From assembly GCA_964346445.1 (NCBI GenBank), contig CAYFUI010000028.1:1-6464 (forward strand): DNA of 6,464 nucleotides, given 5' to 3'. Made by a program: the position numbers and the translations under genes. This DNA is from JAGOZV01 sp964346445. Lineage in GTDB: Bacteria; Patescibacteriota; Saccharimonadia; Saccharimonadales; Saccharimonadaceae. Below the pieces are notes generated by a model. The model worked only from the letters and a program-made list of their open reading frames with translations, did not search any database and was not told the origin of the DNA. Of the stretch, positions 1-6,124 are shown one piece after another; position 1 is the stretch's first letter, and the number at the start of each line of letters is the position of its first letter.

Positions 1-352
1 CACAGCCAGTAGCACTTGGCTTAGTTAGGACATTATCCATGTATAATGTTTGGTCACCATTAGTTCCCTTCAAGCAAAAGCCTGAACTTCCCCATTTCAT
101 GTAAGTTAAATCAATATCTGGCAGGTTATCAATATTAGCACCGGCCGTTTGCAAATCATTTGGTAGCTGCTTATTTGCCGCGCTATAATACTTAATGGCG
201 CTGGCGCTCTCAATTAACGCTCCTTCTAGGCTTTTTTGTTTATTCTTGTTAACTATTGAGGCAAATGAAAGGGTGGTAATGCCCACTAATATCCCTACAA
301 TAACAATTGTTATTAATAGCTCAACAATAGTAAACCCTGGCCGCTTAGCCAT
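1..352 (-). CDS. Type IV pilin / pseudopilin, N-terminal part (3' end outside window)
   Basis: This is a prepilin-like protein, whose family is cleaved by prepilin peptidase and assembled into a type IV pilus or pseudopilus at the membrane. My translation begins MAKRPG, then FTIVELLITIVIVGILVG: a short basic leader ending in Gly, cleavage before Phe, Glu at mature position 5, and a hydrophobic N-terminal helix. A soluble domain follows, with TYMKWG, SSGFCLKG and, at the window edge, SATGC; the two cysteines could form the D-region disulfide seen in many pilins. About 117 residues are visible and no stop is reached. The ATG overlaps the aldolase stop by 8 nt (ATGGCTAA) and has GAGG six bases upstream (359-362), so translation is probably coupled. 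The family call is firm. Major pilin, minor pilin or pseudopilin cannot be told apart because the other pilus genes are outside the window. Confidence 0.9.
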   Translation of the reverse strand, partial: MAKRPGFTIVELLITIVIVGILVGITTLSFASIVNKNKQKSLEGALIESASAIKYYSAANKQLPNDLQTAGANIDNLPDIDLTYMKWGSSGFCLKGTNGDQTLYMDNVLTKPSATGC

Positions 353-1343
353 TAAGCGCCTCGCAATTAGCCTTTAAGAGGCTGTGAAAGGCTTGCTTAG
401 CTTCTGGAATTTTACGCATTTCACCATTCCAAATGTCTAAAGACGGATCCTGTAGTGCCCGTGAATAGCTAAAGGTTAAAGTCCATGGGAGGTTTTTGTG
501 AGCACTAATGGCACGCAAATTTTCTATGGCTCTTTCTGGGCTTTGGCCACCAGAAAGAAAGACAATCCCTGGCACAGCCGCTGGTACATTTTTCAATAAC
601 ACGCGCACTGTAGCTTCACCAACTTCTTGGGGAGTTGACTGGGTTGCGTATTGTTTACCATTCATTATTTGACTAGTTTTGACAAGCAATGCACTTAAGT
701 CTACTTTGTAGAAATCTAGGTGCTGAAACATTTTCCATAACACATAACCTAATTTTTCTTCGGCTTGTGCTAAAGTATGGTTTCCGTCATAAATTATTTC
801 TGGTTCAACGATAGGTACAATACCGGCCGCTTGGGATACCATAGCAAACCTGGTCAAAGCATGAACATTAGCATGAACAGCCTGGTCTGTAGGAAGGCTT
901 TCGCTAATTGGAAAAGCGACGCGCCATTTGGAGAAGCGTATACCCATTTGTCGGTATTCCTGGAAACGCTGCGCTAAGCCACTTAGGTCGTCGGATATTA
1001 ACTCGCCAGGAAAGCCTTCTAGCGGCACCACACCGCTATCAACCTTAATCCCAGGTATAATTCCTAGGTTTAATAAATAATCAGTAAACTGGACGCCACC
1101 ATCACTAAACTGTCTGGCCGTTTCATCAAACAGAATGACGCCATTTACAAATTTTTCTAATTCTGGCGTAGTAAAAAACAACTGCCGGTACTGGCGCCTG
1201 TTTTCTTCTGTGGAGGCAATCCCTCGTGCTTGGAACCGCTTTTCAATACTACCACCGCTCTCATCGGCTGCAAAAATTCCTTTAGGTTTTTCCACTAGTT
1301 TACGTGCAATATTTTGCATTGATTCGGTTCTAATATTAAACAT
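345..1343 (-). CDS. fba: Fructose-bisphosphate aldolase, class I (eukaryote-type)
   Basis: This enzyme cleaves fructose 1,6-bisphosphate to dihydroxyacetone phosphate and glyceraldehyde 3-phosphate through a Schiff base, and runs in reverse in gluconeogenesis; it is cytosolic. The 332 residues match the animal/plant-type class I family. Visible motifs are GIFAADESGGSIEKR (22-36, Asp27 region), STEENRRQYRQLFF (44-57), GIKVDSGVVPLEG (98-110), FSKWR (137-141), GIVPIVEPEI (174-183), LLVKTS (219-224) with Lys222 as the likely Schiff-base lysine, FLSGGQS (262-268) and FSYSRALQ (291-298). The family usually has about 340-360 residues; the flexible tail ending in Tyr, known from muscle aldolase, is absent. 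The start is supported by a perfect AGGAGG (1348-1353), four bases upstream. The pilin gene begins inside its last codons. A promoter and a terminator-like hairpin upstream suggest it may be transcribed apart from the ribosomal genes. Confidence 0.96.
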   Translation of the reverse strand: MFNIRTESMQNIARKLVEKPKGIFAADESGGSIEKRFQARGIASTEENRRQYRQLFFTTPELEKFVNGVILFDETARQFSDGGVQFTDYLLNLGIIPGIKVDSGVVPLEGFPGELISDDLSGLAQRFQEYRQMGIRFSKWRVAFPISESLPTDQAVHANVHALTRFAMVSQAAGIVPIVEPEIIYDGNHTLAQAEEKLGYVLWKMFQHLDFYKVDLSALLVKTSQIMNGKQYATQSTPQEVGEATVRVLLKNVPAAVPGIVFLSGGQSPERAIENLRAISAHKNLPWTLTFSYSRALQDPSLDIWNGEMRKIPEAKQAFHSLLKANCEALNG

Positions 1344-1373
1344 ATACCCTCCTAGAACATACTACTTAAGCTA

Positions 1374-1402
1374 ATAATAGCAAAAATAGGCAGTTTCGTC
1401 TA
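1374..1402 (-). promoter_or_regulatory. Putative promoter for the aldolase-pilin pair
   Basis: On the minus strand, TAGACG (1397-1402, four of six matches to the -35 consensus) is followed after 17 nt by TATTAT (1374-1379, five of six to the -10). A start about 7 nt downstream would give a leader of about 23 nt that contains the AGGAGG of the aldolase gene. The -35 box overlaps the hydrolase stop codon. The spacing and position are good, but boxes of this quality are common in AT-rich DNA, so the call is tentative. Confidence 0.4.
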
Positions 1403-1405
1403 CCT
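1382..1405 (-). terminator. Weak intrinsic-terminator-like hairpin at the end of the hydrolase gene
   Basis: The minus-strand transcript can fold AGGUAG (1400-1405, the last codon plus the stop) with CUGCCU (1388-1393): six pairs including one G-U, with loop ACGAAA. It is followed by A and a run of five U (1382-1386). Shape and position suit a modest rho-independent terminator or attenuator ending the ribosomal-hydrolase transcript. The stem is short and contains a wobble pair, so partial read-through or no function is possible. It overlaps the putative aldolase promoter. Confidence 0.33.
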
Positions 1406-2176
1406 TTTAGGTATTGTGGAGGTGTCGTAATTTGCCAAAATTGTACTAAGCTCTAAAGAGACCTCCTTATAATACCTACTATTTAAGTCATGAGCGGCGG
1501 TAATAGTCGTAATAACTGTACCAGGCCGAGACTTCTTGAGCACTTTAAGGTTCTTCTGCAGGATGAGCGGGTCTAAAAGGCCACGAATAATATACACCTT
1601 GATATGCTTAGGTAGCCAAATAGCATCTCGTAGCGAATCTTGGTTAATAATACTAGACTTTAGTGTTTCCATGTAGGGTAAACTATTCTTTTTATTTAGT
1701 TCAAAGTTCTTTGTAACAACTTTATACTTCTTGGCAAGGGCCGTTAGCTCCACAAAGTTCTCTGGATTATTCCGGGCGTAGTTAAAAAGGTTTTTTAGAA
1801 TATCATCTTGGCTAGGCATACGCCTATCAGGTGATTGCACATAAAAAGGCGGACTACATAAGATAATATCGTTAATTTTTTTGGGATCATTTTTAGCCAC
1901 CTCTATACTGATTAAGGAGCCTAAGGAGTGTCCCACTAGAACAATTTGGCTAGCATGAAAATGCTGCTCTTTAATAGTTTTTATAACGGAGCGTGCATGC
2001 ATTGACAAGTCGTAATCAATGTATGTAGGTTTTTTTGAATAACCAAAACCCAGCAAATCTACAGATAGATATTGTACATTTGCTGGGAGTTTCTTTATAA
2101 CTGGTTCCCATACCTTACCCGAATTGGCAATACCGTGCAAAAAGACGATGAGCGGCTGCCCTGGATTGCGACGCAT
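1400..2176 (-). CDS. Alpha/beta-hydrolase fold protein (start probably further upstream)
   Basis: This is a serine hydrolase of the alpha/beta fold; the substrate is unknown. Numbered from the ATG at 2176, the fold elements run in order: strand IVFLHG (10-15) with the oxyanion HG, YLSVDLLGFGYS (36-47), nucleophile elbow GHSLGS (82-87) with Ser84, INDIILCSPP (101-110), then GLLDP (199-203) with the likely acid Asp202, and AAHDL (227-231) with His229. A complete catalytic triad is therefore visible. There is no signal peptide or membrane helix, so it is probably cytosolic. The ATG lies only nine codons before the first core strand and has just AGGG, eight bases away. The frame stays open to a CTG at 2236, and I think that longer form is more likely; the ATG is kept here as the conservative start. 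The family includes esterases, lipases, haloalkane dehalogenases and C-C hydrolases, and nothing in the sequence selects among them. Confidence 0.88.
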   Translation of the reverse strand: MRRNPGQPLIVFLHGIANSGKVWEPVIKKLPANVQYLSVDLLGFGYSKKPTYIDYDLSMHARSVIKTIKEQHFHASQIVLVGHSLGSLISIEVAKNDPKKINDIILCSPPFYVQSPDRRMPSQDDILKNLFNYARNNPENFVELTALAKKYKVVTKNFELNKKNSLPYMETLKSSIINQDSLRDAIWLPKHIKVYIIRGLLDPLILQKNLKVLKKSRPGTVITTITAAHDLNSRYYKEVSLELSTILANYDTSTIPKR

Positions 2177-2236
2177 CTGGCTAACCCTAAGCTGGTAGGG
2201 TTGGTTTAACAGCTTATGATAAACATAGCCAAACAG
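2177..2236 (-). other. Probable 5' extension of the hydrolase gene, CTG start candidate
   Basis: These twenty codons are in frame with the hydrolase and read LFGYVYHKLLNQPYQLRVSQ. The pattern of a basic amphipathic stretch, then PYxL, then the first core strand resembles the normal N-terminus of many alpha/beta hydrolases. An in-frame TAA closes the frame just before. The region holds no in-frame ATG, GTG or TTG. The CTG at 2234-2236 has GAGG (2242-2245) five bases upstream and starts two bases after the rpsI stop, the same spacing seen between other gene pairs in the cluster. An upstream ATG at 2224-2226 is in another frame and stops after six codons. Confidence 0.55.
2183..2202 (-). repeat. 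Inverted repeat, 7-bp stem, before the hydrolase ATG
   Basis: Arms AACCCTA and TAGGGTT are perfectly complementary around a 6-nt loop (2190-2195). No T run follows, so it is not a normal terminator. If translation starts at the ATG at 2176, the hairpin would hide the only Shine-Dalgarno-like AGGG. If translation starts upstream, it is simply coding sequence (the NQPYQLRVS part), and its symmetry may be chance. Confidence 0.4.
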
Positions 2237-2238
2237 AG

Positions 2239-2637
2239 CTACCTCTTAGAGAATTGCTCTTTCTTACGAGATTTGCGTAAGCCGTATTTTTTACGCTCTT
2301 TCTCACGAGAATCGCGCTGGAGCATATCGGCTTTTTTAAGCGGTGAACGCAGGTCGCCATGAGCTGTGGTTAAAGCTTTAGCAATTGCTAGCTTAATAGC
2401 ATCAACTTGTCCTGCTGGACCTCCGCCCTTAACAACAATAGTAATATCATAATCATTCTGTTTACCAACTAAAGCCAGAGGGTCGGTTATTTCGGCCATC
2501 ATGGTTTTGTTTTCACTAAAAAATTCACCCGCTGGTTTATTGTTTATAGTAATAGTACCCTTACCATCATATAGGCGTGCGCTTGCAGTTGCACTTTTAC
2601 GACGTCCCAGGCCATAAAAATATTTCTTATCAGCCAT
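2239..2637 (-). CDS. rpsI: Small ribosomal subunit protein uS9
   Basis: S9 belongs to the 30S head; its C-terminal tail reaches the P-site tRNA. The 132 residues show the family's pattern: YGLGRRKSATASARLY near the N-terminus (8-23), the glycine-rich GGGPAGQVDAIKLAIAKAL (71-89), and the basic tail RDSREKERKKYGLRKSRKK (108-126) ending in the conserved QFSKR. The length is normal. Its ATG shares one base with the rplM stop (TAATG), which suggests translational coupling; GAGG lies about ten bases upstream inside the end of rplM. The rplM-rpsI pairing is near-universal in bacteria. The stop is TAG, directly preceding the proposed hydrolase CTG start. Confidence 0.98.
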   Translation of the reverse strand: MADKKYFYGLGRRKSATASARLYDGKGTITINNKPAGEFFSENKTMMAEITDPLALVGKQNDYDITIVVKGGGPAGQVDAIKLAIAKALTTAHGDLRSPLKKADMLQRDSREKERKKYGLRKSRKKEQFSKR

Positions 2638-3080
2638 TATTTTTTAACCTCAACTTTCTGTGGTTGCTGTGCAGTGTGGGCGTGCTCACTACCACTGAAC
2701 ACTTTAAGCCGTTTTAGGCGTTCTGCGGCCAGTTTATTTTTTGGCAACATTCCTTTTACTGCATTAACAATTATCTTTTCCGGACTTTTCTCTCTTACCT
2801 CTTTTAGGCTAGCTTGCTTTATACCCCCAGGAAAACCTGAGTGCCGGTGGTATAGTTTATCAGTTTCTTTTTCACCAGTAACCACTAGTTCACTAGCATT
2901 TATTACTACAACGTAATCGCCACCATCGACGTGTGGGGTGTATGTTGGTTTATATTTTCCTGAAAGATATTTAGCAATATCTGTAGCCACTCGCCCTAAC
3001 GGCGCATCCTTGGCGTCTATAATAAACCATTCCCGCGTAACATCGGCTGGCTTTTGGGAAAAAGTTTTATAATTTGCCAT
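2637..3080 (-). CDS. rplM: Large ribosomal subunit protein uL13
   Basis: L13 is an early-assembly 50S protein. The 147 residues match along the whole family length: TREWFIIDAKDAPLGRVAT (15-33), YTPHVDGGDYVVVINA (47-62), the HRHSGFPGGIK segment (78-88) and the signature VKGMLPKNKLAAERLKRLKV (108-127), followed by the FSGSEHAHTAQQP end (128-140). It starts 2 nt after the rplQ stop (TAA TT ATG). GAGG inside the last rplQ codons lies about ten bases before the ATG, so both coupling and a normal Shine-Dalgarno sequence are available. Confidence 0.98.
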   Translation of the reverse strand: MANYKTFSQKPADVTREWFIIDAKDAPLGRVATDIAKYLSGKYKPTYTPHVDGGDYVVVINASELVVTGEKETDKLYHRHSGFPGGIKQASLKEVREKSPEKIIVNAVKGMLPKNKLAAERLKRLKVFSGSEHAHTAQQPQKVEVKK

Positions 3081-3082
3081 AA

Positions 3083-3568
3083 TTATTTATCCTCTTTCTT
3101 GGTTTCGGCCTTCTTTGTAGGCGCAGCTTTTTTTACGGTCTCCTTAACTGGAGCTTTCTCTTCGGCAACTGCTTCAACCTCTTCTTTAACAGGCGGGATT
3201 TGTACAGACAGGTCGTCTACAAATTCTATAGTTGCTAACTGGGCATTATCACCCACGCGCGTTCGTGTACGGGTAACACGGACATGCCCACTAGTGCGTC
3301 CCGCTAATTTTGGTGCAATTTCGTTCACTAACTTATCGGTTGCCTCTTTAGTAGAAAGCCCTCCCTGTACCTGACGATAATTATGTAAACCACCTTTTTT
3401 AGCTTTGGTGATAAGCTTTTCAATATATGGCACTAACTCTTTGGCTTTAGCGTAGGTTGTTTCGATAGTTTCGTATTCAACTAAACTGGTGGCTAAACCC
3501 TTCATTAGTGCGGTACGCTGATCGCGCTCGCGACCAAATTTTCTTCCTCTATAACCATGTCTATGCAT
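3083..3568 (-). CDS. rplQ: Large ribosomal subunit protein bL17 with charged C-terminal tail
   Basis: L17 is a bacterial 50S protein near the peptide exit tunnel. The N-terminal core is canonical: MHRHGYRGRKFGR (1-13), RTALMKGLATSLV (18-30), YETIETTYAKAKELVPYIEKL (32-52) and, at the core's end, VRVTRTRTRVGDNAQLATIEF (97-117). Bacterial L17 usually stops near 116-130 residues. Here about 43 more follow (119-161), almost all Lys, Glu, Ala, Val, Pro and Thr, ending KKAETKKEDK. This looks like a disordered, highly charged tail rather than a domain. It starts 4 nt after the rpoA stop, with GGAG about ten bases upstream inside the rpoA end. rpoA-rplQ is one of the most conserved bacterial gene pairs. 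Confidence 0.98.
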   Translation of the reverse strand: MHRHGYRGRKFGRERDQRTALMKGLATSLVEYETIETTYAKAKELVPYIEKLITKAKKGGLHNYRQVQGGLSTKEATDKLVNEIAPKLAGRTSGHVRVTRTRTRVGDNAQLATIEFVDDLSVQIPPVKEEVEAVAEEKAPVKETVKKAAPTKKAETKKEDK

Positions 3569-3572
3569 ATTA

Positions 3573-4496
3573 TTACAGCTCCAACTCCACCAATTTATCT
3601 TTAACTTCTTCTAAGGCTTTGGTGCCAAACCCTTTTAGTTCACGCAAGTCTTGTTCACTTAGGGTGACAAGGTCGCGGACTATGCGGATATCATTATTAA
3701 TTAATGCATTAGTAGTGCGGGCACTGAGGTTAAGGTTTTCTATAAGAGTCTCTAGTTCGCTCTCACTTTCAACACTCTCTACACCAAGGCTTGGCCCAGC
3801 TAAGACTGTGGTCTCACCGGCTAAGGCAGAATACTGGTTAACTAAAATTGCCGAAGCCTCTTCAAAGGCACCTTGAGGGCTAATAGAGCCGTCGGTCTCT
3901 ACTGTAAGAAGTAGCTTTTCCAAGCTAGTGTCTTGCCCTACACGGGTTCCGTCCACTTTATAGCGTACACGAATAACTGGGCTAAAAATAGCATCAACGG
4001 CTATCATGTCGCTATACTTGCGGTCTTTTGTAGACTCTTCAATGCTCTTGTAGCCACGTCCAGTATCTACTACAAAATCCATGACTAATTTCTTCTTAGG
4101 GTCGTCGATATTGGCAATAACTAGGTCTGGGTTAATCACATCTACTTCCGCATTTTTAGCAATATCGCCAGCAGTCACGACTCCAGCACCAGTTTTTTCT
4201 AAATGTAATTCTACTGGTTCATCACTATGTGACTTTAAGCGGATATTCTTAACATTTAACATGATATCGATAACATCTTCTTTTACGCCAGGTACCGTAG
4301 TAAACTCATGGGTTACACCATCAATTTTAAAGGCAACTACCGCTGTACCTTCAATACTAGAAAGCAGGACACGGCGTAAGCTATTACCTAAAGTATTACC
4401 ATACCCGCCATGCAGCGGTGACACTTCAAAAGTGGCCATGGTATCACTGTGCACATCTACACTTGCCAATGTTGGATTATGAATTACTTTTGTCAT
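3573..4496 (-). CDS. rpoA: DNA-directed RNA polymerase alpha subunit
   Basis: Alpha dimerises to nucleate the core polymerase, and its C-terminal domain contacts UP elements and activators. The 307-residue length is typical. The N-terminal domain shows the dimer motif GGYGNTLGNSLRRVLLSSIEG (30-50), VPGVKEDVIDIMLNVK (68-83) and, near its end, FSPVIRVRYKVDGTRVGQDT (171-190). An acidic linker (about 236-250) leads to a helix-hairpin-helix C-terminal domain (about 251-307) with LSARTTNALINNDI (257-270), where Arg260 and Asn263 align with the DNA-contacting R265 and N268 of E. coli, and then ELKGFGTKALEEVKDKL (286-302). The start follows AGGAG, six bases upstream, overlapping the rpsD stop codon. 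The gap to rpsD is 9 nt. Confidence 0.99.
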   Translation of the reverse strand: MTKVIHNPTLASVDVHSDTMATFEVSPLHGGYGNTLGNSLRRVLLSSIEGTAVVAFKIDGVTHEFTTVPGVKEDVIDIMLNVKNIRLKSHSDEPVELHLEKTGAGVVTAGDIAKNAEVDVINPDLVIANIDDPKKKLVMDFVVDTGRGYKSIEESTKDRKYSDMIAVDAIFSPVIRVRYKVDGTRVGQDTSLEKLLLTVETDGSISPQGAFEEASAILVNQYSALAGETTVLAGPSLGVESVESESELETLIENLNLSARTTNALINNDIRIVRDLVTLSEQDLRELKGFGTKALEEVKDKLVELEL

Positions 4497-4505
4497 ACCT
4501 AGCTC

Positions 4506-5132
4506 CTATCTTGAGTAATACTCAACTATTAATTGTTCATTGATATCTGCTTCTGCTTCTTCCCGCTTTGGTAAACCGGTAATTTTAACAGAAACCTTCT
4601 TAGGGTCACTCTTTAGCCAACTTAATGGCCCTTGGAATGAATTATCTAATACATCTTTAATATTAACAAAATAAGTGGAGCCCTTACTCTTATCGCGGAG
4701 AGTAATTTCGTCGCCCACCTTAACACGTATGGATGGAATATCCACTCGTCGTCCATTTAGCATAAAATGCCCATGCCCTACTAACTGCCGAGCTGCCCTT
4801 CTACTTGACGCAAAACCAGCCCTATAAATAACGTTATCTAGCCTTTGTTCTAAAAATTGTAGCAAGAGCTGACCAGGCAATACGCCTTGACCGCTTGAAC
4901 GTTCAGCCTCTTTGTAAAGACGATAAAATTGCTTTTCCATAAGGCCGTATGTACGACGCACCTTTTGTTTCTCGCGTAGTTGGGTTAAGTACAAGCTACC
5001 TTTACCTTGGCGAGCATGTGCATGTTGACCAGGAATGCCTGTCTTTTTAGCTAAAACTTTAGCAGCTTTAGGGTGAAGGGCATAGCCTTCACGGCGGCTT
5101 TGCTTAACAATTGGTGATGTATCTCTAGCCAT
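4506..5132 (-). CDS. rpsD: Small ribosomal subunit protein uS4, zinc-free type
   Basis: S4 binds the 5' domain of 16S rRNA as a primary assembly protein and helps form the mRNA entry site. The 208 residues contain the N-terminal S4 region (MARDTSPIVKQSRREGYAL, then GIPGQHAHARQGKGSLYLTQL at 32-52), KQKVRRTYGLMEKQFYRLY (55-73), and the S4 RNA-binding domain (about 97-160: QRLDNVIYRAGFASSRRAARQ, FMLNGRRVDIPSIRVKVGDEI). The end EQLIVEYYSR is canonical. There is no cysteine, so the N-terminal zinc site found in some S4 proteins is absent. AGGAGG in the last rpsK codons lies nine bases before the ATG; the gap is 3 nt. In E. coli S4 represses this operon; I see no recognisable S4 pseudoknot here. 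Confidence 0.98.
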   Translation of the reverse strand: MARDTSPIVKQSRREGYALHPKAAKVLAKKTGIPGQHAHARQGKGSLYLTQLREKQKVRRTYGLMEKQFYRLYKEAERSSGQGVLPGQLLLQFLEQRLDNVIYRAGFASSRRAARQLVGHGHFMLNGRRVDIPSIRVKVGDEITLRDKSKGSTYFVNIKDVLDNSFQGPLSWLKSDPKKVSVKITGLPKREEAEADINEQLIVEYYSR

Positions 5133-5135
5133 AAC

Positions 5136-5540
5136 CTAAGGCCTCCTTATCTTGCGCGGACGGGTACCACCATGAGGAATACCAGTAACGTCCTTAATGC
5201 TATCTACTGAAATGTCGTACGTTGATAAAATACGGATTGCGGAATCGCGACCCATACCGATACCTTTAACAAATACGTCTACAGATTTTAATCCGTATTG
5301 ATTCTTAACTTCTTCTATTGCTTTTTCTGCAGCCACCTGAGCTGCATATGCAGTACCTTTTTTACTACCCCTAAAGCCAGATGCTCCGGCGCTTGAAGCC
5401 ACTAGTACATTACCCTTCTTGTCGGTAAATGTAATAATGGTGTTATTAAAAGTTGCCTGGATATGCAATTGTCCGGCTGGTACAGACCGGCGTTGCTTCT
5501 TGCGGCTAGAGGTTTTAGCTGTTGTCTTTGCTTCTGCCAT
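5136..5540 (-). CDS. rpsK: Small ribosomal subunit protein uS11
   Basis: S11 forms part of the 30S platform next to the E site. The 134 residues begin with a basic, Ala/Lys/Ser-rich extension (1-22). The family core follows: GQLHIQATFNNTIITFTD (23-40), SSAGASGFRGSKKGTAYAAQ (49-68), the DVFVKGIGMGRDSAIRIL segment (88-105), and DVTGIPHGGTRPRKIRRP at the C-terminus. The usual ending is PIPHNGCRPPKRRRV. Here Asn is Gly124, Cys is Thr126 and the second Pro is Arg129, an unusual change in a highly conserved motif. The ATG follows AAGGA, about seven bases upstream, in a 15-nt gap after rpsM. Confidence 0.98.
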   Translation of the reverse strand: MAEAKTTAKTSSRKKQRRSVPAGQLHIQATFNNTIITFTDKKGNVLVASSAGASGFRGSKKGTAYAAQVAAEKAIEEVKNQYGLKSVDVFVKGIGMGRDSAIRILSTYDISVDSIKDVTGIPHGGTRPRKIRRP

Positions 5541-5555
5541 ATATTATTCCTTTTT

Positions 5556-5942
5556 CTATGTCTTAGACGCAGCCTTTTTCTGCGCCCCACCAACAGCAAT
5601 AGCTTTGCCCTTACGAGTCCGTGCGTTCGTACGGGTACGTTGGCCATGCACTGGAAGACCAGCTTTGTGGCGCAAACCGCGATATGCGTTGACGTCTTTT
5701 AACCGTTTAATATTATTTGACACCTGACGCTGTAAATCGCTTTCTACGACATAATTTGTATCAATTATGTTGCGTAGCTTTTGTTCTTCAGCCTCGGTGA
5801 GATCTTTCACCCGAGTGGTAGGCTCTATTTCAGCCTCCGCAAGGATGGTCGTTGCAGTAGTAGGTCCTATACCATAAATATAGGTAAGTGCTACTTGTAC
5901 CTGCTTTTCTGTAGGGATTGTTACCCCAGCTATTCGAGCCAT
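5556..5942 (-). CDS. rpsM: Small ribosomal subunit protein uS13
   Basis: S13 sits in the 30S head, bridges to the 50S subunit, and its tail contacts P-site tRNA. The 128 residues start [21 protein letters not shown] and continue with the helix-two-turn-helix region containing [13 protein letters not shown] (22-34). The signature [20 protein letters not shown] (88-107) is present, and the C-terminal tail is basic, ending KKAASKT. It starts 2 nt after the rpmJ stop, with AGGG six bases upstream in the rpmJ end. In E. coli the alpha operon begins with rpsM and carries a long regulatory leader. Here rpmJ abuts rpsM, so no such leader can fit. Confidence 0.98.
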   Translation of the reverse strand: MARIAGVTIPTEKQVQVALTYIYGIGPTTATTILAEAEIEPTTRVKDLTEAEEQKLRNIIDTNYVVESDLQRQVSNNIKRLKDVNAYRGLRHKAGLPVHGQRTRTNARTRKGKAIAVGGAQKKAASKT

Positions 5943-5944
5943 AC

Positions 5945-6061
5945 TTAACCCTGCCTTTGCTTATTCTTAGGTTTTTTCTTATTGATGACATATAGCCGGC
6001 CTTTACGGCGGACTAATTTATCATCGGGACTGATTTTTTTGACACTCGCACGAACTTTCAT
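5945..6061 (-). CDS. rpmJ: Large ribosomal subunit protein bL36, zinc-free type
   Basis: L36 is the smallest 50S protein, binding 23S rRNA late in assembly. This 38-codon gene is easy to miss. My translation is [20 protein letters not shown], then [18 protein letters not shown]. It keeps the family frame ([10 protein letters not shown] at the start, RRKG in the middle, KNKQRQG at the end). The Cys-Cys-Cys-His zinc ligands of classical L36 are replaced: Ser11 and Asp14 stand for the first two cysteines, Asn27 for the third and Asn33 for the histidine. The stop TAA is 2 nt before rpsM. The nearest Shine-Dalgarno-like GGAG (6074-6077) is 12 bases from the ATG, rather far. Position between infA and rpsM is the classical one. 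Confidence 0.96.
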   Translation of the reverse strand: MKVRASVKKISPDDKLVRRKGRLYVINKKKPKNKQRQG

Positions 6062-6098
6062 GAGCGCATTAAACTCCAGTTTCCTTTAATTGATATAT

Positions 6099-6124
6099 GA
6101 TTAGTTGTAAAAAACCAACTAATC
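6099..6124 (-). repeat. Perfect 9-bp hairpin over the infA stop codon
   Basis: GATTAGTTG and CAACTAATC are exact reverse complements around an 8-nt loop (6108-6115, mostly T in the transcript). One arm holds the last infA sense codon and its TAG stop. No U run follows, so it is not a standard terminator. It lies in the only spacer of more than 15 nt between infA and rpsI, and could be a processing site, an mRNA stabiliser, or a site tuning expression of the downstream operon. Confidence 0.6.

Noticed and set aside
195..377. Plus-strand 60-residue frame opposite the pilin start
   Set aside because: The minus strand here encodes a textbook prepilin leader and helix; the hydrophobic look of the plus frame is a by-product.
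1135..1374. Plus-strand open frames opposite the aldolase, including 777-977 and 1135-1374
   Set aside because: They lie fully antisense to a well-supported enzyme, have no recognisable motif, and show the composition expected of a shadow frame.
1358..1385. Second promoter candidate TTGCTA-16-TATGTT upstream of the aldolase
   Set aside because: Both boxes match only four of six positions, and the predicted start would fall inside the AGGAGG; the TAGACG/TATTAT pair is better.
3508..3876. Plus-strand open frames opposite rpoA, rplQ, rplM and rpsK/rpsM (for example 3508-3876, 4081-4482, 5419-5727)
   Set aside because: All are antisense to canonical ribosomal or polymerase genes; their Ser/Thr- or Arg-rich translations are typical of reversed codons.
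5402..5647. Minus-strand 81-residue frame over the rpsK/rpsM junction
   Set aside because: It is an out-of-frame reading of two real genes, rich in Arg and Leu, with no family resemblance.
5943..6061. Classical S4-binding pseudoknot leader before rpsM
   Set aside because: Only 2 nt separate rpmJ and rpsM, and I could not find a convincing pseudoknot in the rpmJ coding sequence by eye.
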